From an uncultured Selenomonas sp. (GTDB lineage Bacteria > Bacillota > Negativicutes > Selenomonadales > Selenomonadaceae): a stretch of 64,000 nt of DNA. Of this stretch, positions 44,848-53,185 are shown piece by piece. The position numbers were made by a program, and so were the translations under genes. Each line of letters opens with the position of its first letter. Positions within the stretch are counted from its first letter, which is position 1. The stretch lies in the NCBI GenBank assembly GCA_905372355.1, contig CAJPOT010000005.1:62001-126000 (forward strand), given 5' to 3'. A model generated the notes under the pieces. It was not told the origin of the DNA. It searched no databases and worked only from the letters and a program-made list of their open reading frames with translations.

Positions 44848-45828
44848 ATGAAGCGAGATGTGATACGGGAAAAGGCAAAGGAAACGCTGGCGCTGGAAGC
44901 AGCGGCAGTGAAGAAGCTGACGGAGAATGTGGATGAGGAGTTCTGCCGTGCGGTTGAGTGCGTGCTGGACTGCACGGCTCGCATCGTCGTCACGGGCATG
45001 GGAAAATCCGGGCATATCGGACGCAAGATTGCCGCGACGCTTGCGAGCACGGGAACGCCTTCGTTCTTCATGCATCCAGCGGAGGCGTTTCACGGCGATC
45101 TCGGCATGGTGACGGACAAGGATGTAGTTCTGGCGATTTCCAACAGCGGCGAGGTGCAGGAGGTCGTGAAGATCCTGCCCGTCATCCATCGCATCGGTGC
45201 GACCATCATCGCCATGACAGGCAACCGTGCTTCGCAGCTCGCCGAGTACTCGGACTACGTCATCGACATCGGGCATGAGCCAGAGGCTTGCCCCTTGGGA
45301 CTTGCGCCGACGACGAGTACGACGGCGACGCTCGCCATGGGCGATGCCATCGCCGTCGCTGTGATGTCCGTGCGGAATTTCAAGAAGCAGGATTTCGCGC
45401 TCTTCCATCCGGGTGGCGCACTCGGCAGACGGCTTCTCCTCAAGGTGCAGGACGTCATGCACACGGGCGAGGAAAACCCTGTCGTCTCGGGGGAGAAGAC
45501 GGCGAAGGATGCGCTCTTTGTCATGACGGAGAAAGGCTTGGGCGCTGTCTCTGTCACGGATGCAGCGGGCAAGTTCATCGGGCTTCTGACCGACGGCATC
45601 ATTCGCCGCGCACTCGCAAAGGACTATGCTTTCCTCGATGAGCCTGTGCACGAGATCATGTTTACTGAGCCGCTGACGATCCATGCCGATGAACTGGCGA
45701 CGGCGGCGCTCTCCGTCATGGAGAAGCACGAGCCGCGCCCCGTGACGGTGCTGCCCGTCATCGACGAGAAGGGGGCGCCGGTCGGCATGATCCATCTGAC
45801 CGATCTTTTGAAGCAGGGTGTGGTTTGA
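44848..45828 (+). CDS. kdsD: Arabinose-5-phosphate isomerase KdsD/KpsF
   Basis: Converts ribulose-5-phosphate to arabinose-5-phosphate, the first committed step to Kdo of lipopolysaccharide. A SIS domain (VVTGMGKSGHIGRKIAATLAS, MHPAEAFHGDLGM, AISNSGEVQEVV) is followed by two CBS domains (about residues 205-326), the normal plan and length (326 residues). AAAGGAGAG precedes ATG 44848. Its presence indicates an outer membrane with Kdo-containing LPS. No other Kdo genes adjoin it. Confidence 0.92.
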   Translation: MKRDVIREKAKETLALEAAAVKKLTENVDEEFCRAVECVLDCTARIVVTGMGKSGHIGRKIAATLASTGTPSFFMHPAEAFHGDLGMVTDKDVVLAISNSGEVQEVVKILPVIHRIGATIIAMTGNRASQLAEYSDYVIDIGHEPEACPLGLAPTTSTTATLAMGDAIAVAVMSVRNFKKQDFALFHPGGALGRRLLLKVQDVMHTGEENPVVSGEKTAKDALFVMTEKGLGAVSVTDAAGKFIGLLTDGIIRRALAKDYAFLDEPVHEIMFTEPLTIHADELATAALSVMEKHEPRPVTVLPVIDEKGAPVGMIHLTDLLKQGVV

Positions 45829-45976
45829 GCCGCATCCTGCCGTTGGGAATGGATGTGCCATAAAGTGTCGGGGCGTGTCGCTGGTACGTTGAGAGAATGG
45901 GTTCGTAGCGCGAGAATTTTTCGATAAATCCAGGATATGATAAGTTCTGCCTATGATAATATTTCTAAGAAATCAC

Positions 45977-46005
45977 TAGACAAATGAGCAAAAAAATTAT
46001 ACAAT
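45977..46005 (+). promoter_or_regulatory. sucCD promoter
   Basis: TAGACA at 45977-45982, 17-bp A-rich spacer, TACAAT at 46000-46005, 73 bp before sucC. Confidence 0.55.
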
Positions 46006-46078
46006 ATAGTTGTTTATGGGATGAAATCAGAGGAAGTAATATCCTCGTCCCGAGAACCATCAACAGGGAGGCATGGTT

Positions 46079-47269
46079 ATGAATATTCATGAGTACCAGT
46101 CCAAGCAAGTCCTGCGGGAATTCGGCGTCAATGTGCCGAACGGCCTGCCGGCGTTCAGCGTGGAAGAGGCGGTCGAGAACGCGAAGAAGCTCGGCGCCGC
46201 TGTCACGGTCGTCAAGGCGCAGATCCACGCGGGTGGCCGCGGCAAGGCGGGCGGCGTCAAGATCGCCAAGTCCGTTGAAGAGGTCGAAGGCTACGCGAAG
46301 GAGCTGCTTGGCAAGGTTCTCGTCACGCATCAGACGGGTCCTGAGGGCAAGAAGGTCGGTCGCCTCCTGATTGAAGAAGGCTCGAACATCAAAAAGGAAT
46401 ACTATCTGAGCTTTGTCGTTGATCGTGCCACGGCGAGGATCGTCATGATGGGTTCTGAAGAGGGTGGCGTCGAGATCGAGAAGGTCGCTGCCGAGACTCC
46501 GGAAAAGATCATCAAGGAGTATATCGATCCTGTCATCGGACTTGCTCCGTTCCAGGCGACGCGCATGGCGTATGCCATCAACATCCCGGCTCCTGCGATT
46601 CGCAAGGCGGCGGCTCTGATGGAGAAGCTTTACAATGCGTTCATTGGCAAGGACTGCTCGCAGGTTGAAATCAATCCGCTCGTCGTCACGGCCGAGGATG
46701 ATGTGATCTGCCTCGATGCGAAGCTGAACTTTGACGACAGCGCATTGTTCCGCCATCCCGACATCGTCGAACTGCGCGATGAGACGGAAGAGGATCCGAA
46801 GGAGCGCGAAGCTGCGGCTGCCGGCCTCAACTACGTCAACCTCGGCGGTGATGTCGCGTGCATGGTCAACGGCGCAGGTCTTGCCATGGCTACGGTCGAT
46901 ATCATCAAGCATTACGGCGGCGAGCCCGCCAACTTCCTCGATGTCGGCGGCGACTCCGAGCCTGAGAAGATCGCGAAGGCGTTCAACATCATGCTCGAAG
47001 GCGGCCAGGCGAAGGGCATCTTTGTCAACATCTTCGGCGGTATCAATCGCTGCGACAACATCGCGAACGGCATCATCGAGGCTGCGAAGATCATCTCCAA
47101 GGACGGCAAATCCCTCCCGGTTCCTGTCGTTGTCCGTCTTGAGGGCACGAAGGTCGAAGAAGGCCGCGAGATCCTGAAGAACACGCCGATTGCCAACGTC
47201 TTCCCCGCACCTACGATGGAGGGCGGCGCCGAGCAGATTGTCAAACTCGTTGCTGAGGCGAAGGCTTAA
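46079..47269 (+). CDS. sucC: Succinyl-CoA synthetase beta subunit
   Basis: ADP/GDP-forming succinyl-CoA ligase, beta chain, 396 residues. It has an ATP-grasp nucleotide domain ([23 protein letters not shown] being diagnostic) and a C-terminal ligase-CoA domain ([10 protein letters not shown] end). ATG 46079 ([10 protein letters not shown]) has AGGGAGG at 46065-46071; the ATG six bases upstream is too close to that site. The alpha-subunit gene follows 21 bp later. In propionate/succinate fermenters this enzyme conserves ATP or supplies succinyl-CoA. Confidence 0.95.
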   Translation: MNIHEYQSKQVLREFGVNVPNGLPAFSVEEAVENAKKLGAAVTVVKAQIHAGGRGKAGGVKIAKSVEEVEGYAKELLGKVLVTHQTGPEGKKVGRLLIEEGSNIKKEYYLSFVVDRATARIVMMGSEEGGVEIEKVAAETPEKIIKEYIDPVIGLAPFQATRMAYAINIPAPAIRKAAALMEKLYNAFIGKDCSQVEINPLVVTAEDDVICLDAKLNFDDSALFRHPDIVELRDETEEDPKEREAAAAGLNYVNLGGDVACMVNGAGLAMATVDIIKHYGGEPANFLDVGGDSEPEKIAKAFNIMLEGGQAKGIFVNIFGGINRCDNIANGIIEAAKIISKDGKSLPVPVVVRLEGTKVEEGREILKNTPIANVFPAPTMEGGAEQIVKLVAEAKA

Positions 47270-47290
47270 ATCGAAAGGGAGGTCAAACAC

Positions 47291-48196
47291 ATGTCAGTTT
47301 TGATTGATAAAGATACAAAGGTCATCGTGCAGGGCATCACGGGCAAAGCGGCGACGTTCCACACGAAGCAGATGCTCGACTATGGCACGAAGATTGTCGC
47401 AGGCGTAACGCCGGGCAAGGCGGGTCAGAAGGTCGAGGGCGTTCCCGTGTTCAATACGGTTGCGGATGCTGTGAAGGCTACGGGCGCGACGGCTTCGGTC
47501 GTTTATGTTCCACCTCGTTTTGCGGCGGACAGCATCATGGAAGCGGTTGATGCCGGTCTCGATCTCGTCGTCTGCATCACGGAGCATATCCCTGTCCTCG
47601 ACATGGTGAAGGTGCGCCGTTACATGGAAGGCAGGAAGACGCGTCTTGTCGGCCCGAACTGCCCGGGTCTTCTGACATCCAAGCAGTCGAAGCTCGGCAT
47701 CACGCCGGCTACGGTCAGCAAGCCCGGTCATGTCGGCGTCATCTCGCGCTCCGGTACCTTGACGTACGAGGCTGCTTTCCAGCTCACGAATGCGGGCATC
47801 GGTCAGACGACGACGGTCGGCATTGGCGGCGACCCCGTCAAGGGCACGGACTTCATCGACGCTCTGCAGCTCTTCAAGGATGATCCCGAAACGTTGGCCG
47901 TTCTGATGATCGGCGAAATCGGCGGCACGGCGGAAGAGGACGCTGCGAAGTGGATTCAGGCGAACATGAAGGATAAGCCGGTTTCCGCCTTTATCGCAGG
48001 TCGTCAGGCGCCTCCGGGCAAGCGCATGGGTCATGCCGGCGCGATCATCTCGGGCGGCAAGGGCACGGCGGCTGACAAGGTCGCGGCTCTGAATGCTGCG
48101 GGCATTCCCGTTGCCGATACGGTCGCCCACATCGGCGAGACGATGGTCAAGCTCCTCAAGGAGAAGGGTCTCTTCGAGAAGTGCCATACCTGCTGA
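47291..48196 (+). CDS. sucD: Succinyl-CoA synthetase alpha subunit
   Basis: Alpha chain, 301 residues, bearing the CoA-binding Rossmann domain ([19 protein letters not shown]) and the phosphohistidine loop [17 protein letters not shown] in the C-terminal half. GGGAGG at 47277-47282 precedes ATG 47291. Two terminators follow, so the operon is just sucCD, without other TCA-cycle genes. Confidence 0.95.
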   Translation: MSVLIDKDTKVIVQGITGKAATFHTKQMLDYGTKIVAGVTPGKAGQKVEGVPVFNTVADAVKATGATASVVYVPPRFAADSIMEAVDAGLDLVVCITEHIPVLDMVKVRRYMEGRKTRLVGPNCPGLLTSKQSKLGITPATVSKPGHVGVISRSGTLTYEAAFQLTNAGIGQTTTVGIGGDPVKGTDFIDALQLFKDDPETLAVLMIGEIGGTAEEDAAKWIQANMKDKPVSAFIAGRQAPPGKRMGHAGAIISGGKGTAADKVAALNAAGIPVADTVAHIGETMVKLLKEKGLFEKCHTC

Positions 48197-48216
48197 GTTT
48201 TGGCGGGATAAATAGC

Positions 48217-48247
48217 GAGATGCCACTGCGGTTTGCGGTGGCGTCTC
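48217..48247 (+). terminator. First hairpin after sucD
   Basis: 13-bp stem with wobbles (48217-48229 with 48235-48247), then GTTCTTGTTTT. Confidence 0.7.
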
Positions 48248-48306
48248 GTTCTTGTTTTGGGCGGTCGTCTCTGTCGACGTTTGGTGTGACGGGGTTCGTG
48301 GCATGA

Positions 48307-48351
48307 AAAAGCCCGGGATGTGCATAGAGAACATGCACATCCCGGGCTTTT
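48307..48351. terminator. Bidirectional terminator between sucD and the small secreted-protein gene
   Basis: Perfect 19-bp stem (48307-48325 with 48333-48351) with A4/T4 borders. Confidence 0.92.
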
Positions 48352-48363
48352 CATGTTTCTTGC

Positions 48364-48609
48364 TTAATAGTAGTAGCCATCCTCGTCGTAGGTGCTGCCG
48401 TCTGCACCCTCGGCGCTGACGGAGTAGTTGCCGTCCGCATCCACGGCTACGGCAGCGACGTTGCCCTCTTCGTCCGCTACGGCGTAGACGTAGTTGCCGT
48501 TCTCATCGTACCCTTCATACTCGTATTCGTCCGCCGAAGCGACGCCTGCCGTGCCGAGCATGATGGTGCAGGAAGCCATGACTGCAAAAGCTTTGAACCA
48601 GTTTTTCAT
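48364..48609 (-). CDS. Small acidic Tyr-rich secreted protein
   Basis: An 81-residue exported protein of unknown function. A signal peptide (WFKAFAVMASCTIMLGTAGVASA) leaves a mature chain of about 57 residues, almost all Asp, Glu, Gly, Tyr, Ala and Val. It is built from loosely repeated YDENGNYVYAV, DEEGNVAAVAV, DADGNYSVSAE and DEDGYYY units (beta-strand-like D-x-G-N-Y). ATG 48607-48609 has AAGGGG upstream. Its C-terminal YYY and acidic repeats suggest calcium binding or a surface role. It neighbours an AgrC-like kinase gene on the same strand, 122 bp upstream. Confidence 0.7.
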   Translation of the reverse strand: MKNWFKAFAVMASCTIMLGTAGVASADEYEYEGYDENGNYVYAVADEEGNVAAVAVDADGNYSVSAEGADGSTYDEDGYYY

Positions 48610-48731
48610 AAATAACATCCCCTTTTTATGTGTGCCTTGCTCTATTCTTTTTCTAGTGTAACAGGAAGGTGGATGCTTTTCAACGAATGGGAAAAAAGTG
48701 TCGAGATCTTGCATGAAAGTGGTCATTTGCC

Positions 48732-50087
48732 TCATTTTTCCATGCGCTCGACCTGCGGCACATGCAGCAGGATGCTGAACCAGCCGTCCTTTTGCTCCGT
48801 GAAGAACTCGGCGCCGTACTTTTCCGCGAAGAGCAGAAGGGAGCGCGTGCCGTAGCCGTGGCCAGGCAAGGAATCTCTGCTTCTGGGCAGGCCGTTTGCG
48901 GCGAGTGGTACGGGCGTGCTGCGGCGGTTCTCAATGGAGAAGAAGATACTGGCACCCTTGGTACGCGCGAGGAGACGGATGGCTCGCTGCTGCTGCGGCT
49001 CTTCCTCTTCGGCATGGATGGCGTTTTCAAAGAGATTGCAGAGGACGAGCGAGAGATCGACTTCCGCGGCAAAGGAGGCGGGGAGGTCGATTCGAGCCTC
49101 GACGGCGATGTCCTTTTGGCGCGCTTGCCGCACATAGACGGAGAGCGCTGCATCGATCAGGGGATTGCTGGCGAAGTGCTCGACGCGCGTCGCATCGATC
49201 TGCCCGCTCATCCTTTGGACGAGCCGCATGGCGGCATCATCTTCGCCGCGCGAGATGAGGTCGGCGAGCATCTGCGCATTGTGTCGGAGGTCATGGCGCA
49301 CGATGGAGAGGCGCGCCTGCTTTTCCTGCAGGGTGCGCGTATACTCGCCGATCGAGTTCATGCGCGTCAGGAGCGCGAGATTTCGTTCCGTCGTTGCTGC
49401 CTGCTGGAGGATGTACTCAAGGCCACGCCATGCGGCGAGAGCGATGAGCACGCCGCAGACGAACAGCAGAACGCGAGGGAAGAGGTAGCGGGAGGCAAGG
49501 ACCTCAGGCGAGGTGGAGAAGTAGACATCGTGAACGAGCATGAGAAGCGGCAGCGGGCAGATGTAGAGCCAGAAGCGGTCGGTGCTGATCGTGGAAAAGC
49601 GCAGGAAGATTTGCCGGAAGAAAGGGCGCACGATGGGCAGTGCGGTGAGATAAATCGTGAGATTCAAGGCGCAGTAAGTGGCGAAGTGGTCGAAAAAGTC
49701 GCTTTCGTTGTTGAATGTCAGCACGAGGAGAATCGCGATCGTCGAGATCGTGCTGCTGAGAATGAACTGCATGCCGAGGATGAAGATGTGCTGCGCGATG
49801 TATGGTCGGATCATGCAGAGGTTCAGCAGAAAGTAGGGAAGAAAGCCGAAAAAGATATAAAAGAGTTTGAATGTGTGAAAGCCGTAGGACAGGATGCCGA
49901 AAAAAAAGAGCAGCACGGAAATGGCAAACTCGGCAAAGAAGATAAGGGCGTATCCCTGCAGCAGTCGCCGCCGCACCTTCGGCGCAAGGATGGAGCGAAA
50001 CGGCAGGTAGCGCAGGTAGACGGCCGGCAGGAGCGAGAGTAGGAACAGGAAGGTGTTGAAGATGACGGCAAGACTGTTTTCGTTCAA
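48732..50087 (-). CDS. AgrC-like sensor histidine kinase (GHKL)
   Basis: A 451-residue membrane kinase. Six or seven N-terminal helices (to about residue 215) act as the sensor. The dimerisation H-box is SIVRHDLRHNAQML (phospho-His about residue 264) and the ATPase has LSLVLCNLFENAIHAEEE and GHGYGTRSL. This is the HPK10 architecture of AgrC-type peptide or metabolite sensors. It is divergent from the LytTR response regulator at 50200, its likely partner. Its promoter overlaps an inverted repeat (see 50130-50172). No AgrD/AgrB-like gene was identified. Confidence 0.87.
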   Translation of the reverse strand: MNENSLAVIFNTFLFLLSLLPAVYLRYLPFRSILAPKVRRRLLQGYALIFFAEFAISVLLFFFGILSYGFHTFKLFYIFFGFLPYFLLNLCMIRPYIAQHIFILGMQFILSSTISTIAILLVLTFNNESDFFDHFATYCALNLTIYLTALPIVRPFFRQIFLRFSTISTDRFWLYICPLPLLMLVHDVYFSTSPEVLASRYLFPRVLLFVCGVLIALAAWRGLEYILQQAATTERNLALLTRMNSIGEYTRTLQEKQARLSIVRHDLRHNAQMLADLISRGEDDAAMRLVQRMSGQIDATRVEHFASNPLIDAALSVYVRQARQKDIAVEARIDLPASFAAEVDLSLVLCNLFENAIHAEEEEPQQQRAIRLLARTKGASIFFSIENRRSTPVPLAANGLPRSRDSLPGHGYGTRSLLLFAEKYGAEFFTEQKDGWFSILLHVPQVERMEK

Positions 50088-50129
50088 GACAAACCCTCCA
50101 GACTGTTTGCTTATGTATGGTTTTGTGGT

Positions 50130-50172
50130 ATTATACGATAGAAGTCGTACTTCGTCAAATGAATGACGGAGT
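50130..50172. promoter_or_regulatory. Kinase promoter with an overlapping inverted repeat
   Basis: Minus strand: TTGACG (50153-50158), 17 bp, TATAAT (50130-50135), driving the kinase gene. The -35 overlaps an inverted repeat, ACTTCGTCA (50149-50157) with TGACGGAGT (50164-50172), one mismatch. A LytTR dimer site is plausible, but the family usually binds direct repeats, so the factor is open. A weaker plus-strand TTGCTT/TATTAT set overlaps it for the regulator gene. Confidence 0.55.
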
Positions 50173-50199
50173 CATACGGAAACAGAAAGGCGGGAAAGG

Positions 50200-50931
50200 A
50201 TGCGCATTGCTATTGTCGATGATGAGGAAGAGGTGCGCGAGGTGGCGCGGCGCTATCTGGCGAAGATGCTCGCGAGATATTGGTCGAAGGAAACAGCCGT
50301 CGTGCAGCTTGACCTCTTCGATTCTGCTGAAGCGCTCCTGGAGGGCTTTGATCGGCAGTCCTACGATCTCGTGCTCCTCGACATCTGCATGCCCGGTCTT
50401 GACGGCATGGAAGCGGCGCGTCGCTTGCGTGCCGAAAGCGCCGACATCGGCATCATATTCCTCACGACGAGCGAGGAGTATCTGATGGAGGGCTATCGCG
50501 TCTTTGCCGACGGCTACTTCCTCAAGCCTCTGGGGACGGATGAGGAGGCTTTTCAGGCCTCTCTGCGTCATGTCTTCGCACGCCGCGATCAGTCGGCGCA
50601 CGTTCTCAGCGTGGAATACAACGGACGCGCCCTGGAGATCCCCTTTCAAAAGATTTTCTATGCGGACATCGAAGGCGGCAGGCTGCACATCGTCCTCGAA
50701 GAGCGCGATTTTCACCTCTCGCGCCCTTTCACCTATGAGTGGAGCGCGGAGCGGCTGCTGCACGACAAGCGCTTCCTTGAATGTTACCATCGCATCATCG
50801 TCAATATGGACAGAATCGAGCGCATGGAAGAGGGGGCGTTCGTGCTCACGAGCGGCATGAAATTGCCGATCAGCCGCAGGCGGTACGGTGCGGTCAAGGT
50901 AGAGTATATGCAGTATATGCTGAATAAGTAG
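50200..50931 (+). CDS. LytTR-family response regulator
   Basis: Response regulator of 243 residues. The receiver has D7/D8 in the acidic pocket (AIVDDEEEV), phospho-acceptor D61 (LVLLDICMPGLDG) and the KP of FLKPL near residue 111. A LytTR DNA-binding domain follows (about 135-243; KIFYADIEGGRLHI and FLECYHRIIVNMDRIERM). ATG 50200 has AAAGG upstream. It is divergent from the AgrC-like kinase with 112 bp between, the arrangement of an autoregulated two-component pair. Confidence 0.92.
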   Translation: MRIAIVDDEEEVREVARRYLAKMLARYWSKETAVVQLDLFDSAEALLEGFDRQSYDLVLLDICMPGLDGMEAARRLRAESADIGIIFLTTSEEYLMEGYRVFADGYFLKPLGTDEEAFQASLRHVFARRDQSAHVLSVEYNGRALEIPFQKIFYADIEGGRLHIVLEERDFHLSRPFTYEWSAERLLHDKRFLECYHRIIVNMDRIERMEEGAFVLTSGMKLPISRRRYGAVKVEYMQYMLNK

Positions 50932-51030
50932 CAGCAAGTTGGGGGGCTTAAGATATAAGTCCCATGGGTCTTTCTGCTGGCATATCTGTGACCACTTTCG
51001 TGCAAGAAGAAGCCACTTTCTGCAGATTCT

Positions 51031-51060
51031 TTGCAGGAGGTGCTTTTTTTTTGCTACAAT
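51031..51060 (+). promoter_or_regulatory. Weak promoter candidate for the lipoprotein gene
   Basis: TTGCAG at 51031-51036 and TACAAT at 51055-51060 with an 18-bp spacer. The interval 50932-51166 otherwise holds no recognisable gene. Confidence 0.35.
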
Positions 51061-51166
51061 TTAAGCGAAGGGGAAATTCGGCAAGGATGTTCGATAGCGG
51101 GCTGAGGGTTTCATCTCCTTGCCCATTGCCGTACTTTTCCGAAAAAATATAAAAGGAGAGGGTAAT

Positions 51167-51832
51167 ATGAAGAGGAAGATGATGTTGACAAAGAGGTTAC
51201 TGCTGCCGTTCATCGCCGTTCTGGCGATGCTCCTCGTCGCGGGCTGCGGCGACAAGCCAAAGGACACGGCGGACAAGGCTGTCCTCGCTTATGCGGAGCT
51301 TTATGCTTACGGTGACACGGACAAGACCGAGGCGGCGGGCTTGACGAAAGAGCAGAAGGAGAAGATCAGTGAGGCGCTCCTGACTGAGGTCGATCAGCAG
51401 TTCCAGAGCATGATGCTTTCCGAGGACAATGCGGTCGCTGTCACGAATTACTATATTGCCGATCGCAAGGCGAACATCACGCTCAAGGCGAAGGTCAAGA
51501 AGGACGACAGCGAGCATCCCGTTGTCGAGCTGACGGCTACGCCGGTCGACAAGGCGGAGTTTGACAAGATCATGCAGACGAACGAGGATCTCGTCGCTTT
51601 GGGTGTTGTCCTCGGTCTTGCACAGCAGCAGGGCGTCGATGTCCGCAAGGATCCCTCTTATCAGCAGGGAGCGATGGACGTCTTGCGCAAGTTCATCGAC
51701 GAGATTCCTTACGACGATGAAAAGACGCTCGATGTGCCGTGCGATATGGTGAAGAGCGATGACGGCAAGACGCTGCACTGGGCGCCGAAAGATCCGAAGG
51801 CGATCCAGAAGTTCCTCGACGGCGAGAAGTAA
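51167..51832 (+). CDS. Lipoprotein of unknown function (DUF5105-like)
   Basis: A 221-residue lipoprotein. The signal ends at LLVAGC (Cys26 or so). The mature part is helical and acidic (DTADKAVLAYAELYAYGDTDK), lacks cysteines and shows no catalytic motif. It recalls DUF5105 lipoproteins, which are of unknown function and seen in Firmicutes; this is a weak recollection, not a search. AAAGGAG precedes ATG 51167. A second exported-protein gene follows 84 bp later, on the same strand. Confidence 0.65.
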   Translation: MKRKMMLTKRLLLPFIAVLAMLLVAGCGDKPKDTADKAVLAYAELYAYGDTDKTEAAGLTKEQKEKISEALLTEVDQQFQSMMLSEDNAVAVTNYYIADRKANITLKAKVKKDDSEHPVVELTATPVDKAEFDKIMQTNEDLVALGVVLGLAQQQGVDVRKDPSYQQGAMDVLRKFIDEIPYDDEKTLDVPCDMVKSDDGKTLHWAPKDPKAIQKFLDGEK

Positions 51833-51916
51833 GGCGCTCGTATCTCCGTGAGGGAAGAGCGGCTGCTTTGTATGAGCAATATGCAGCAAGATAAAGGGAA
51901 TCGCGAAGGAGGGAAT

Positions 51917-52708
51917 ATGATGATGAATCGTTTTTGCCGCATACTGCGACAGGCTTTCGCGGTTCTTTTACTGACACTCATCCTTGCGGGCGGCTATGGT
52001 GAAGCGGTGAAATCGAGATGGTGTTTTGCCGCTTCCCATGACCTTGCAGGACTCGAAGATCGCGCCGTCGATATTGAGCCGTCGGATGGAAGCGTTTCCG
52101 TTACGCTCAGTGAAAGCGAAATGGAACTCCTCTCGTCCGTGCGCTGCAACCTGCTCTATCTCGACGAAAATGTCGTTATCCACCTCGGCAGCGATGCGAA
52201 CATCGACGCCGATTGGGACACGGGCGTCTTTCGTGACAACTTCGACGGTACATGGCCGATGCTCGACGGGCATCCTGTCTACATCGAGCTCACCGAAGAA
52301 GGCGACGATTACAACCTCTATTCCATACCCATCAAGCTCAACGGCGAGGAGTGCATCCTGCAGGTTTCCTACAACTACAACGATGAGACGTATCACATCC
52401 TCGGCGCGTACCGCGAGCTTGAGGAAAGCGGCATGAGCGATCAAGAGCTGATTCCCTTGAGGGAGGGCGATATGGTCACGACGATCCATTTCGCGAAGTC
52501 CGTTTCCGACAATGATGATGATGAACTCGCTGCTGTCGAAGCCGAGACCTTCCAAATCGGCAGTCATCCTGCGGTCGAGGACGAAGAACTCGGCGACGGC
52601 ACATACGGCTATATATTTGAGTTTCTTGCGCCGACGGGTGAAAGCGCCCTTTCGGAGATCGCTGTATTCAACATCGAGGGCGGGAACATCACGACATTTG
52701 ATGAATGA
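51917..52708 (+). CDS. Exported protein of unknown function
   Basis: A 263-residue exported protein, acidic and mainly beta-strand in appearance. The signal peptide contains AVLLLTLILAGGYG. The mature part shows HDLAGLEDRAVDIE, then two regions with paired aromatic/acid residues such as GDDYNLYSIPIKLNGEECILQ and AYRELEESGMSDQE. No Pfam-like motif is recognised. AAGGAGG precedes ATG 51917; the earlier ATG 51848 lacks one. It is probably cotranscribed with the lipoprotein gene upstream. Confidence 0.6.
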   Translation: MMMNRFCRILRQAFAVLLLTLILAGGYGEAVKSRWCFAASHDLAGLEDRAVDIEPSDGSVSVTLSESEMELLSSVRCNLLYLDENVVIHLGSDANIDADWDTGVFRDNFDGTWPMLDGHPVYIELTEEGDDYNLYSIPIKLNGEECILQVSYNYNDETYHILGAYRELEESGMSDQELIPLREGDMVTTIHFAKSVSDNDDDELAAVEAETFQIGSHPAVEDEELGDGTYGYIFEFLAPTGESALSEIAVFNIEGGNITTFDE

Positions 52709-52778
52709 GCGGCAGACCTTCTGCCGCCAGTATTATTCCAGTATATAGATCATATAACATCCTAAGGAGAGATTCATT

Positions 52779-53021
52779 ATGAGCAAAAAAAGTCCAATTC
52801 TTGCAGCGATTCTTGGCTTCTTCGTTCTCGGCATTTTCTACAGCACGGGCTTCAGCAAGCAGGGCATCATTGCCGTTGTCGGAATGATTGTCGTCAGTTG
52901 GCTTCTCAGTTTTTTTGTCAGCCCGGAAGTCTCTGTGATTGTCAACCTCGTCGGTGCGTTCCTCGGCTACAAGTGGGCGAACGATCACAATGCATCAATC
53001 GAGGGCGGCGGTGCGATGTAA
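52779..53021 (+). CDS. Two-helix membrane peptide
   Basis: An 80-residue membrane protein with two hydrophobic helices (ILAAILGFFVLGIFYSTGF and GIIAVVGMIVVSWLLSFFV) and a third hydrophobic stretch VIVNLVGAFLGYKWA. The ends carry no obvious function. AAGGAGAG precedes the ATG. It resembles small 'TM2-like' or transport-associated proteins only in composition. It is 70 bp downstream of an exported-protein gene. Confidence 0.65.
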   Translation: MSKKSPILAAILGFFVLGIFYSTGFSKQGIIAVVGMIVVSWLLSFFVSPEVSVIVNLVGAFLGYKWANDHNASIEGGGAM

Positions 53022-53063
53022 GGAGACGCAGCATCCAGTTTGCGTCTTTTGGCGCATCTTTTG

Positions 53064-53091
53064 CATCGTTTCGAGCAATCTCGAAACGATG
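53064..53091. repeat. 12-bp perfect hairpin without T-run
   Basis: CATCGTTTCGAG (53064-53075) and its exact complement at 53080-53091, 4-base loop. It lies between the membrane-peptide gene and the terminator; function unknown. Confidence 0.6.
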
Positions 53092-53115
53092 TGCTTGTAA
53101 CCGAGTCTGGCCGAT

Positions 53116-53155
53116 AAAAAGCGTGCAGCGGAATCGAATCTGCTGCACGCTTTTT
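53116..53155. terminator. Bidirectional terminator between convergent genes
   Basis: 14-bp stem (53116-53129 with 53142-53155) with A5/T5 borders. Confidence 0.9.
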
Positions 53156-53185
53156 GCATGTTGATTTCATGGGAGCATCGCTCTG

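Noticed and set aside
45829..45976. Terminator or small gene between kdsD and sucC
   Set aside because: No hairpin with T-run and no plausible small frame in this stretch.
48732..50931. BtsSR-type pyruvate sensor controlling cstA
   Set aside because: The kinase is AgrC/HPK10-like, not BtsS-like (no GAF/7TMR-LYT layout seen), and the cstA gene lies 5 kb away with its own promoter.
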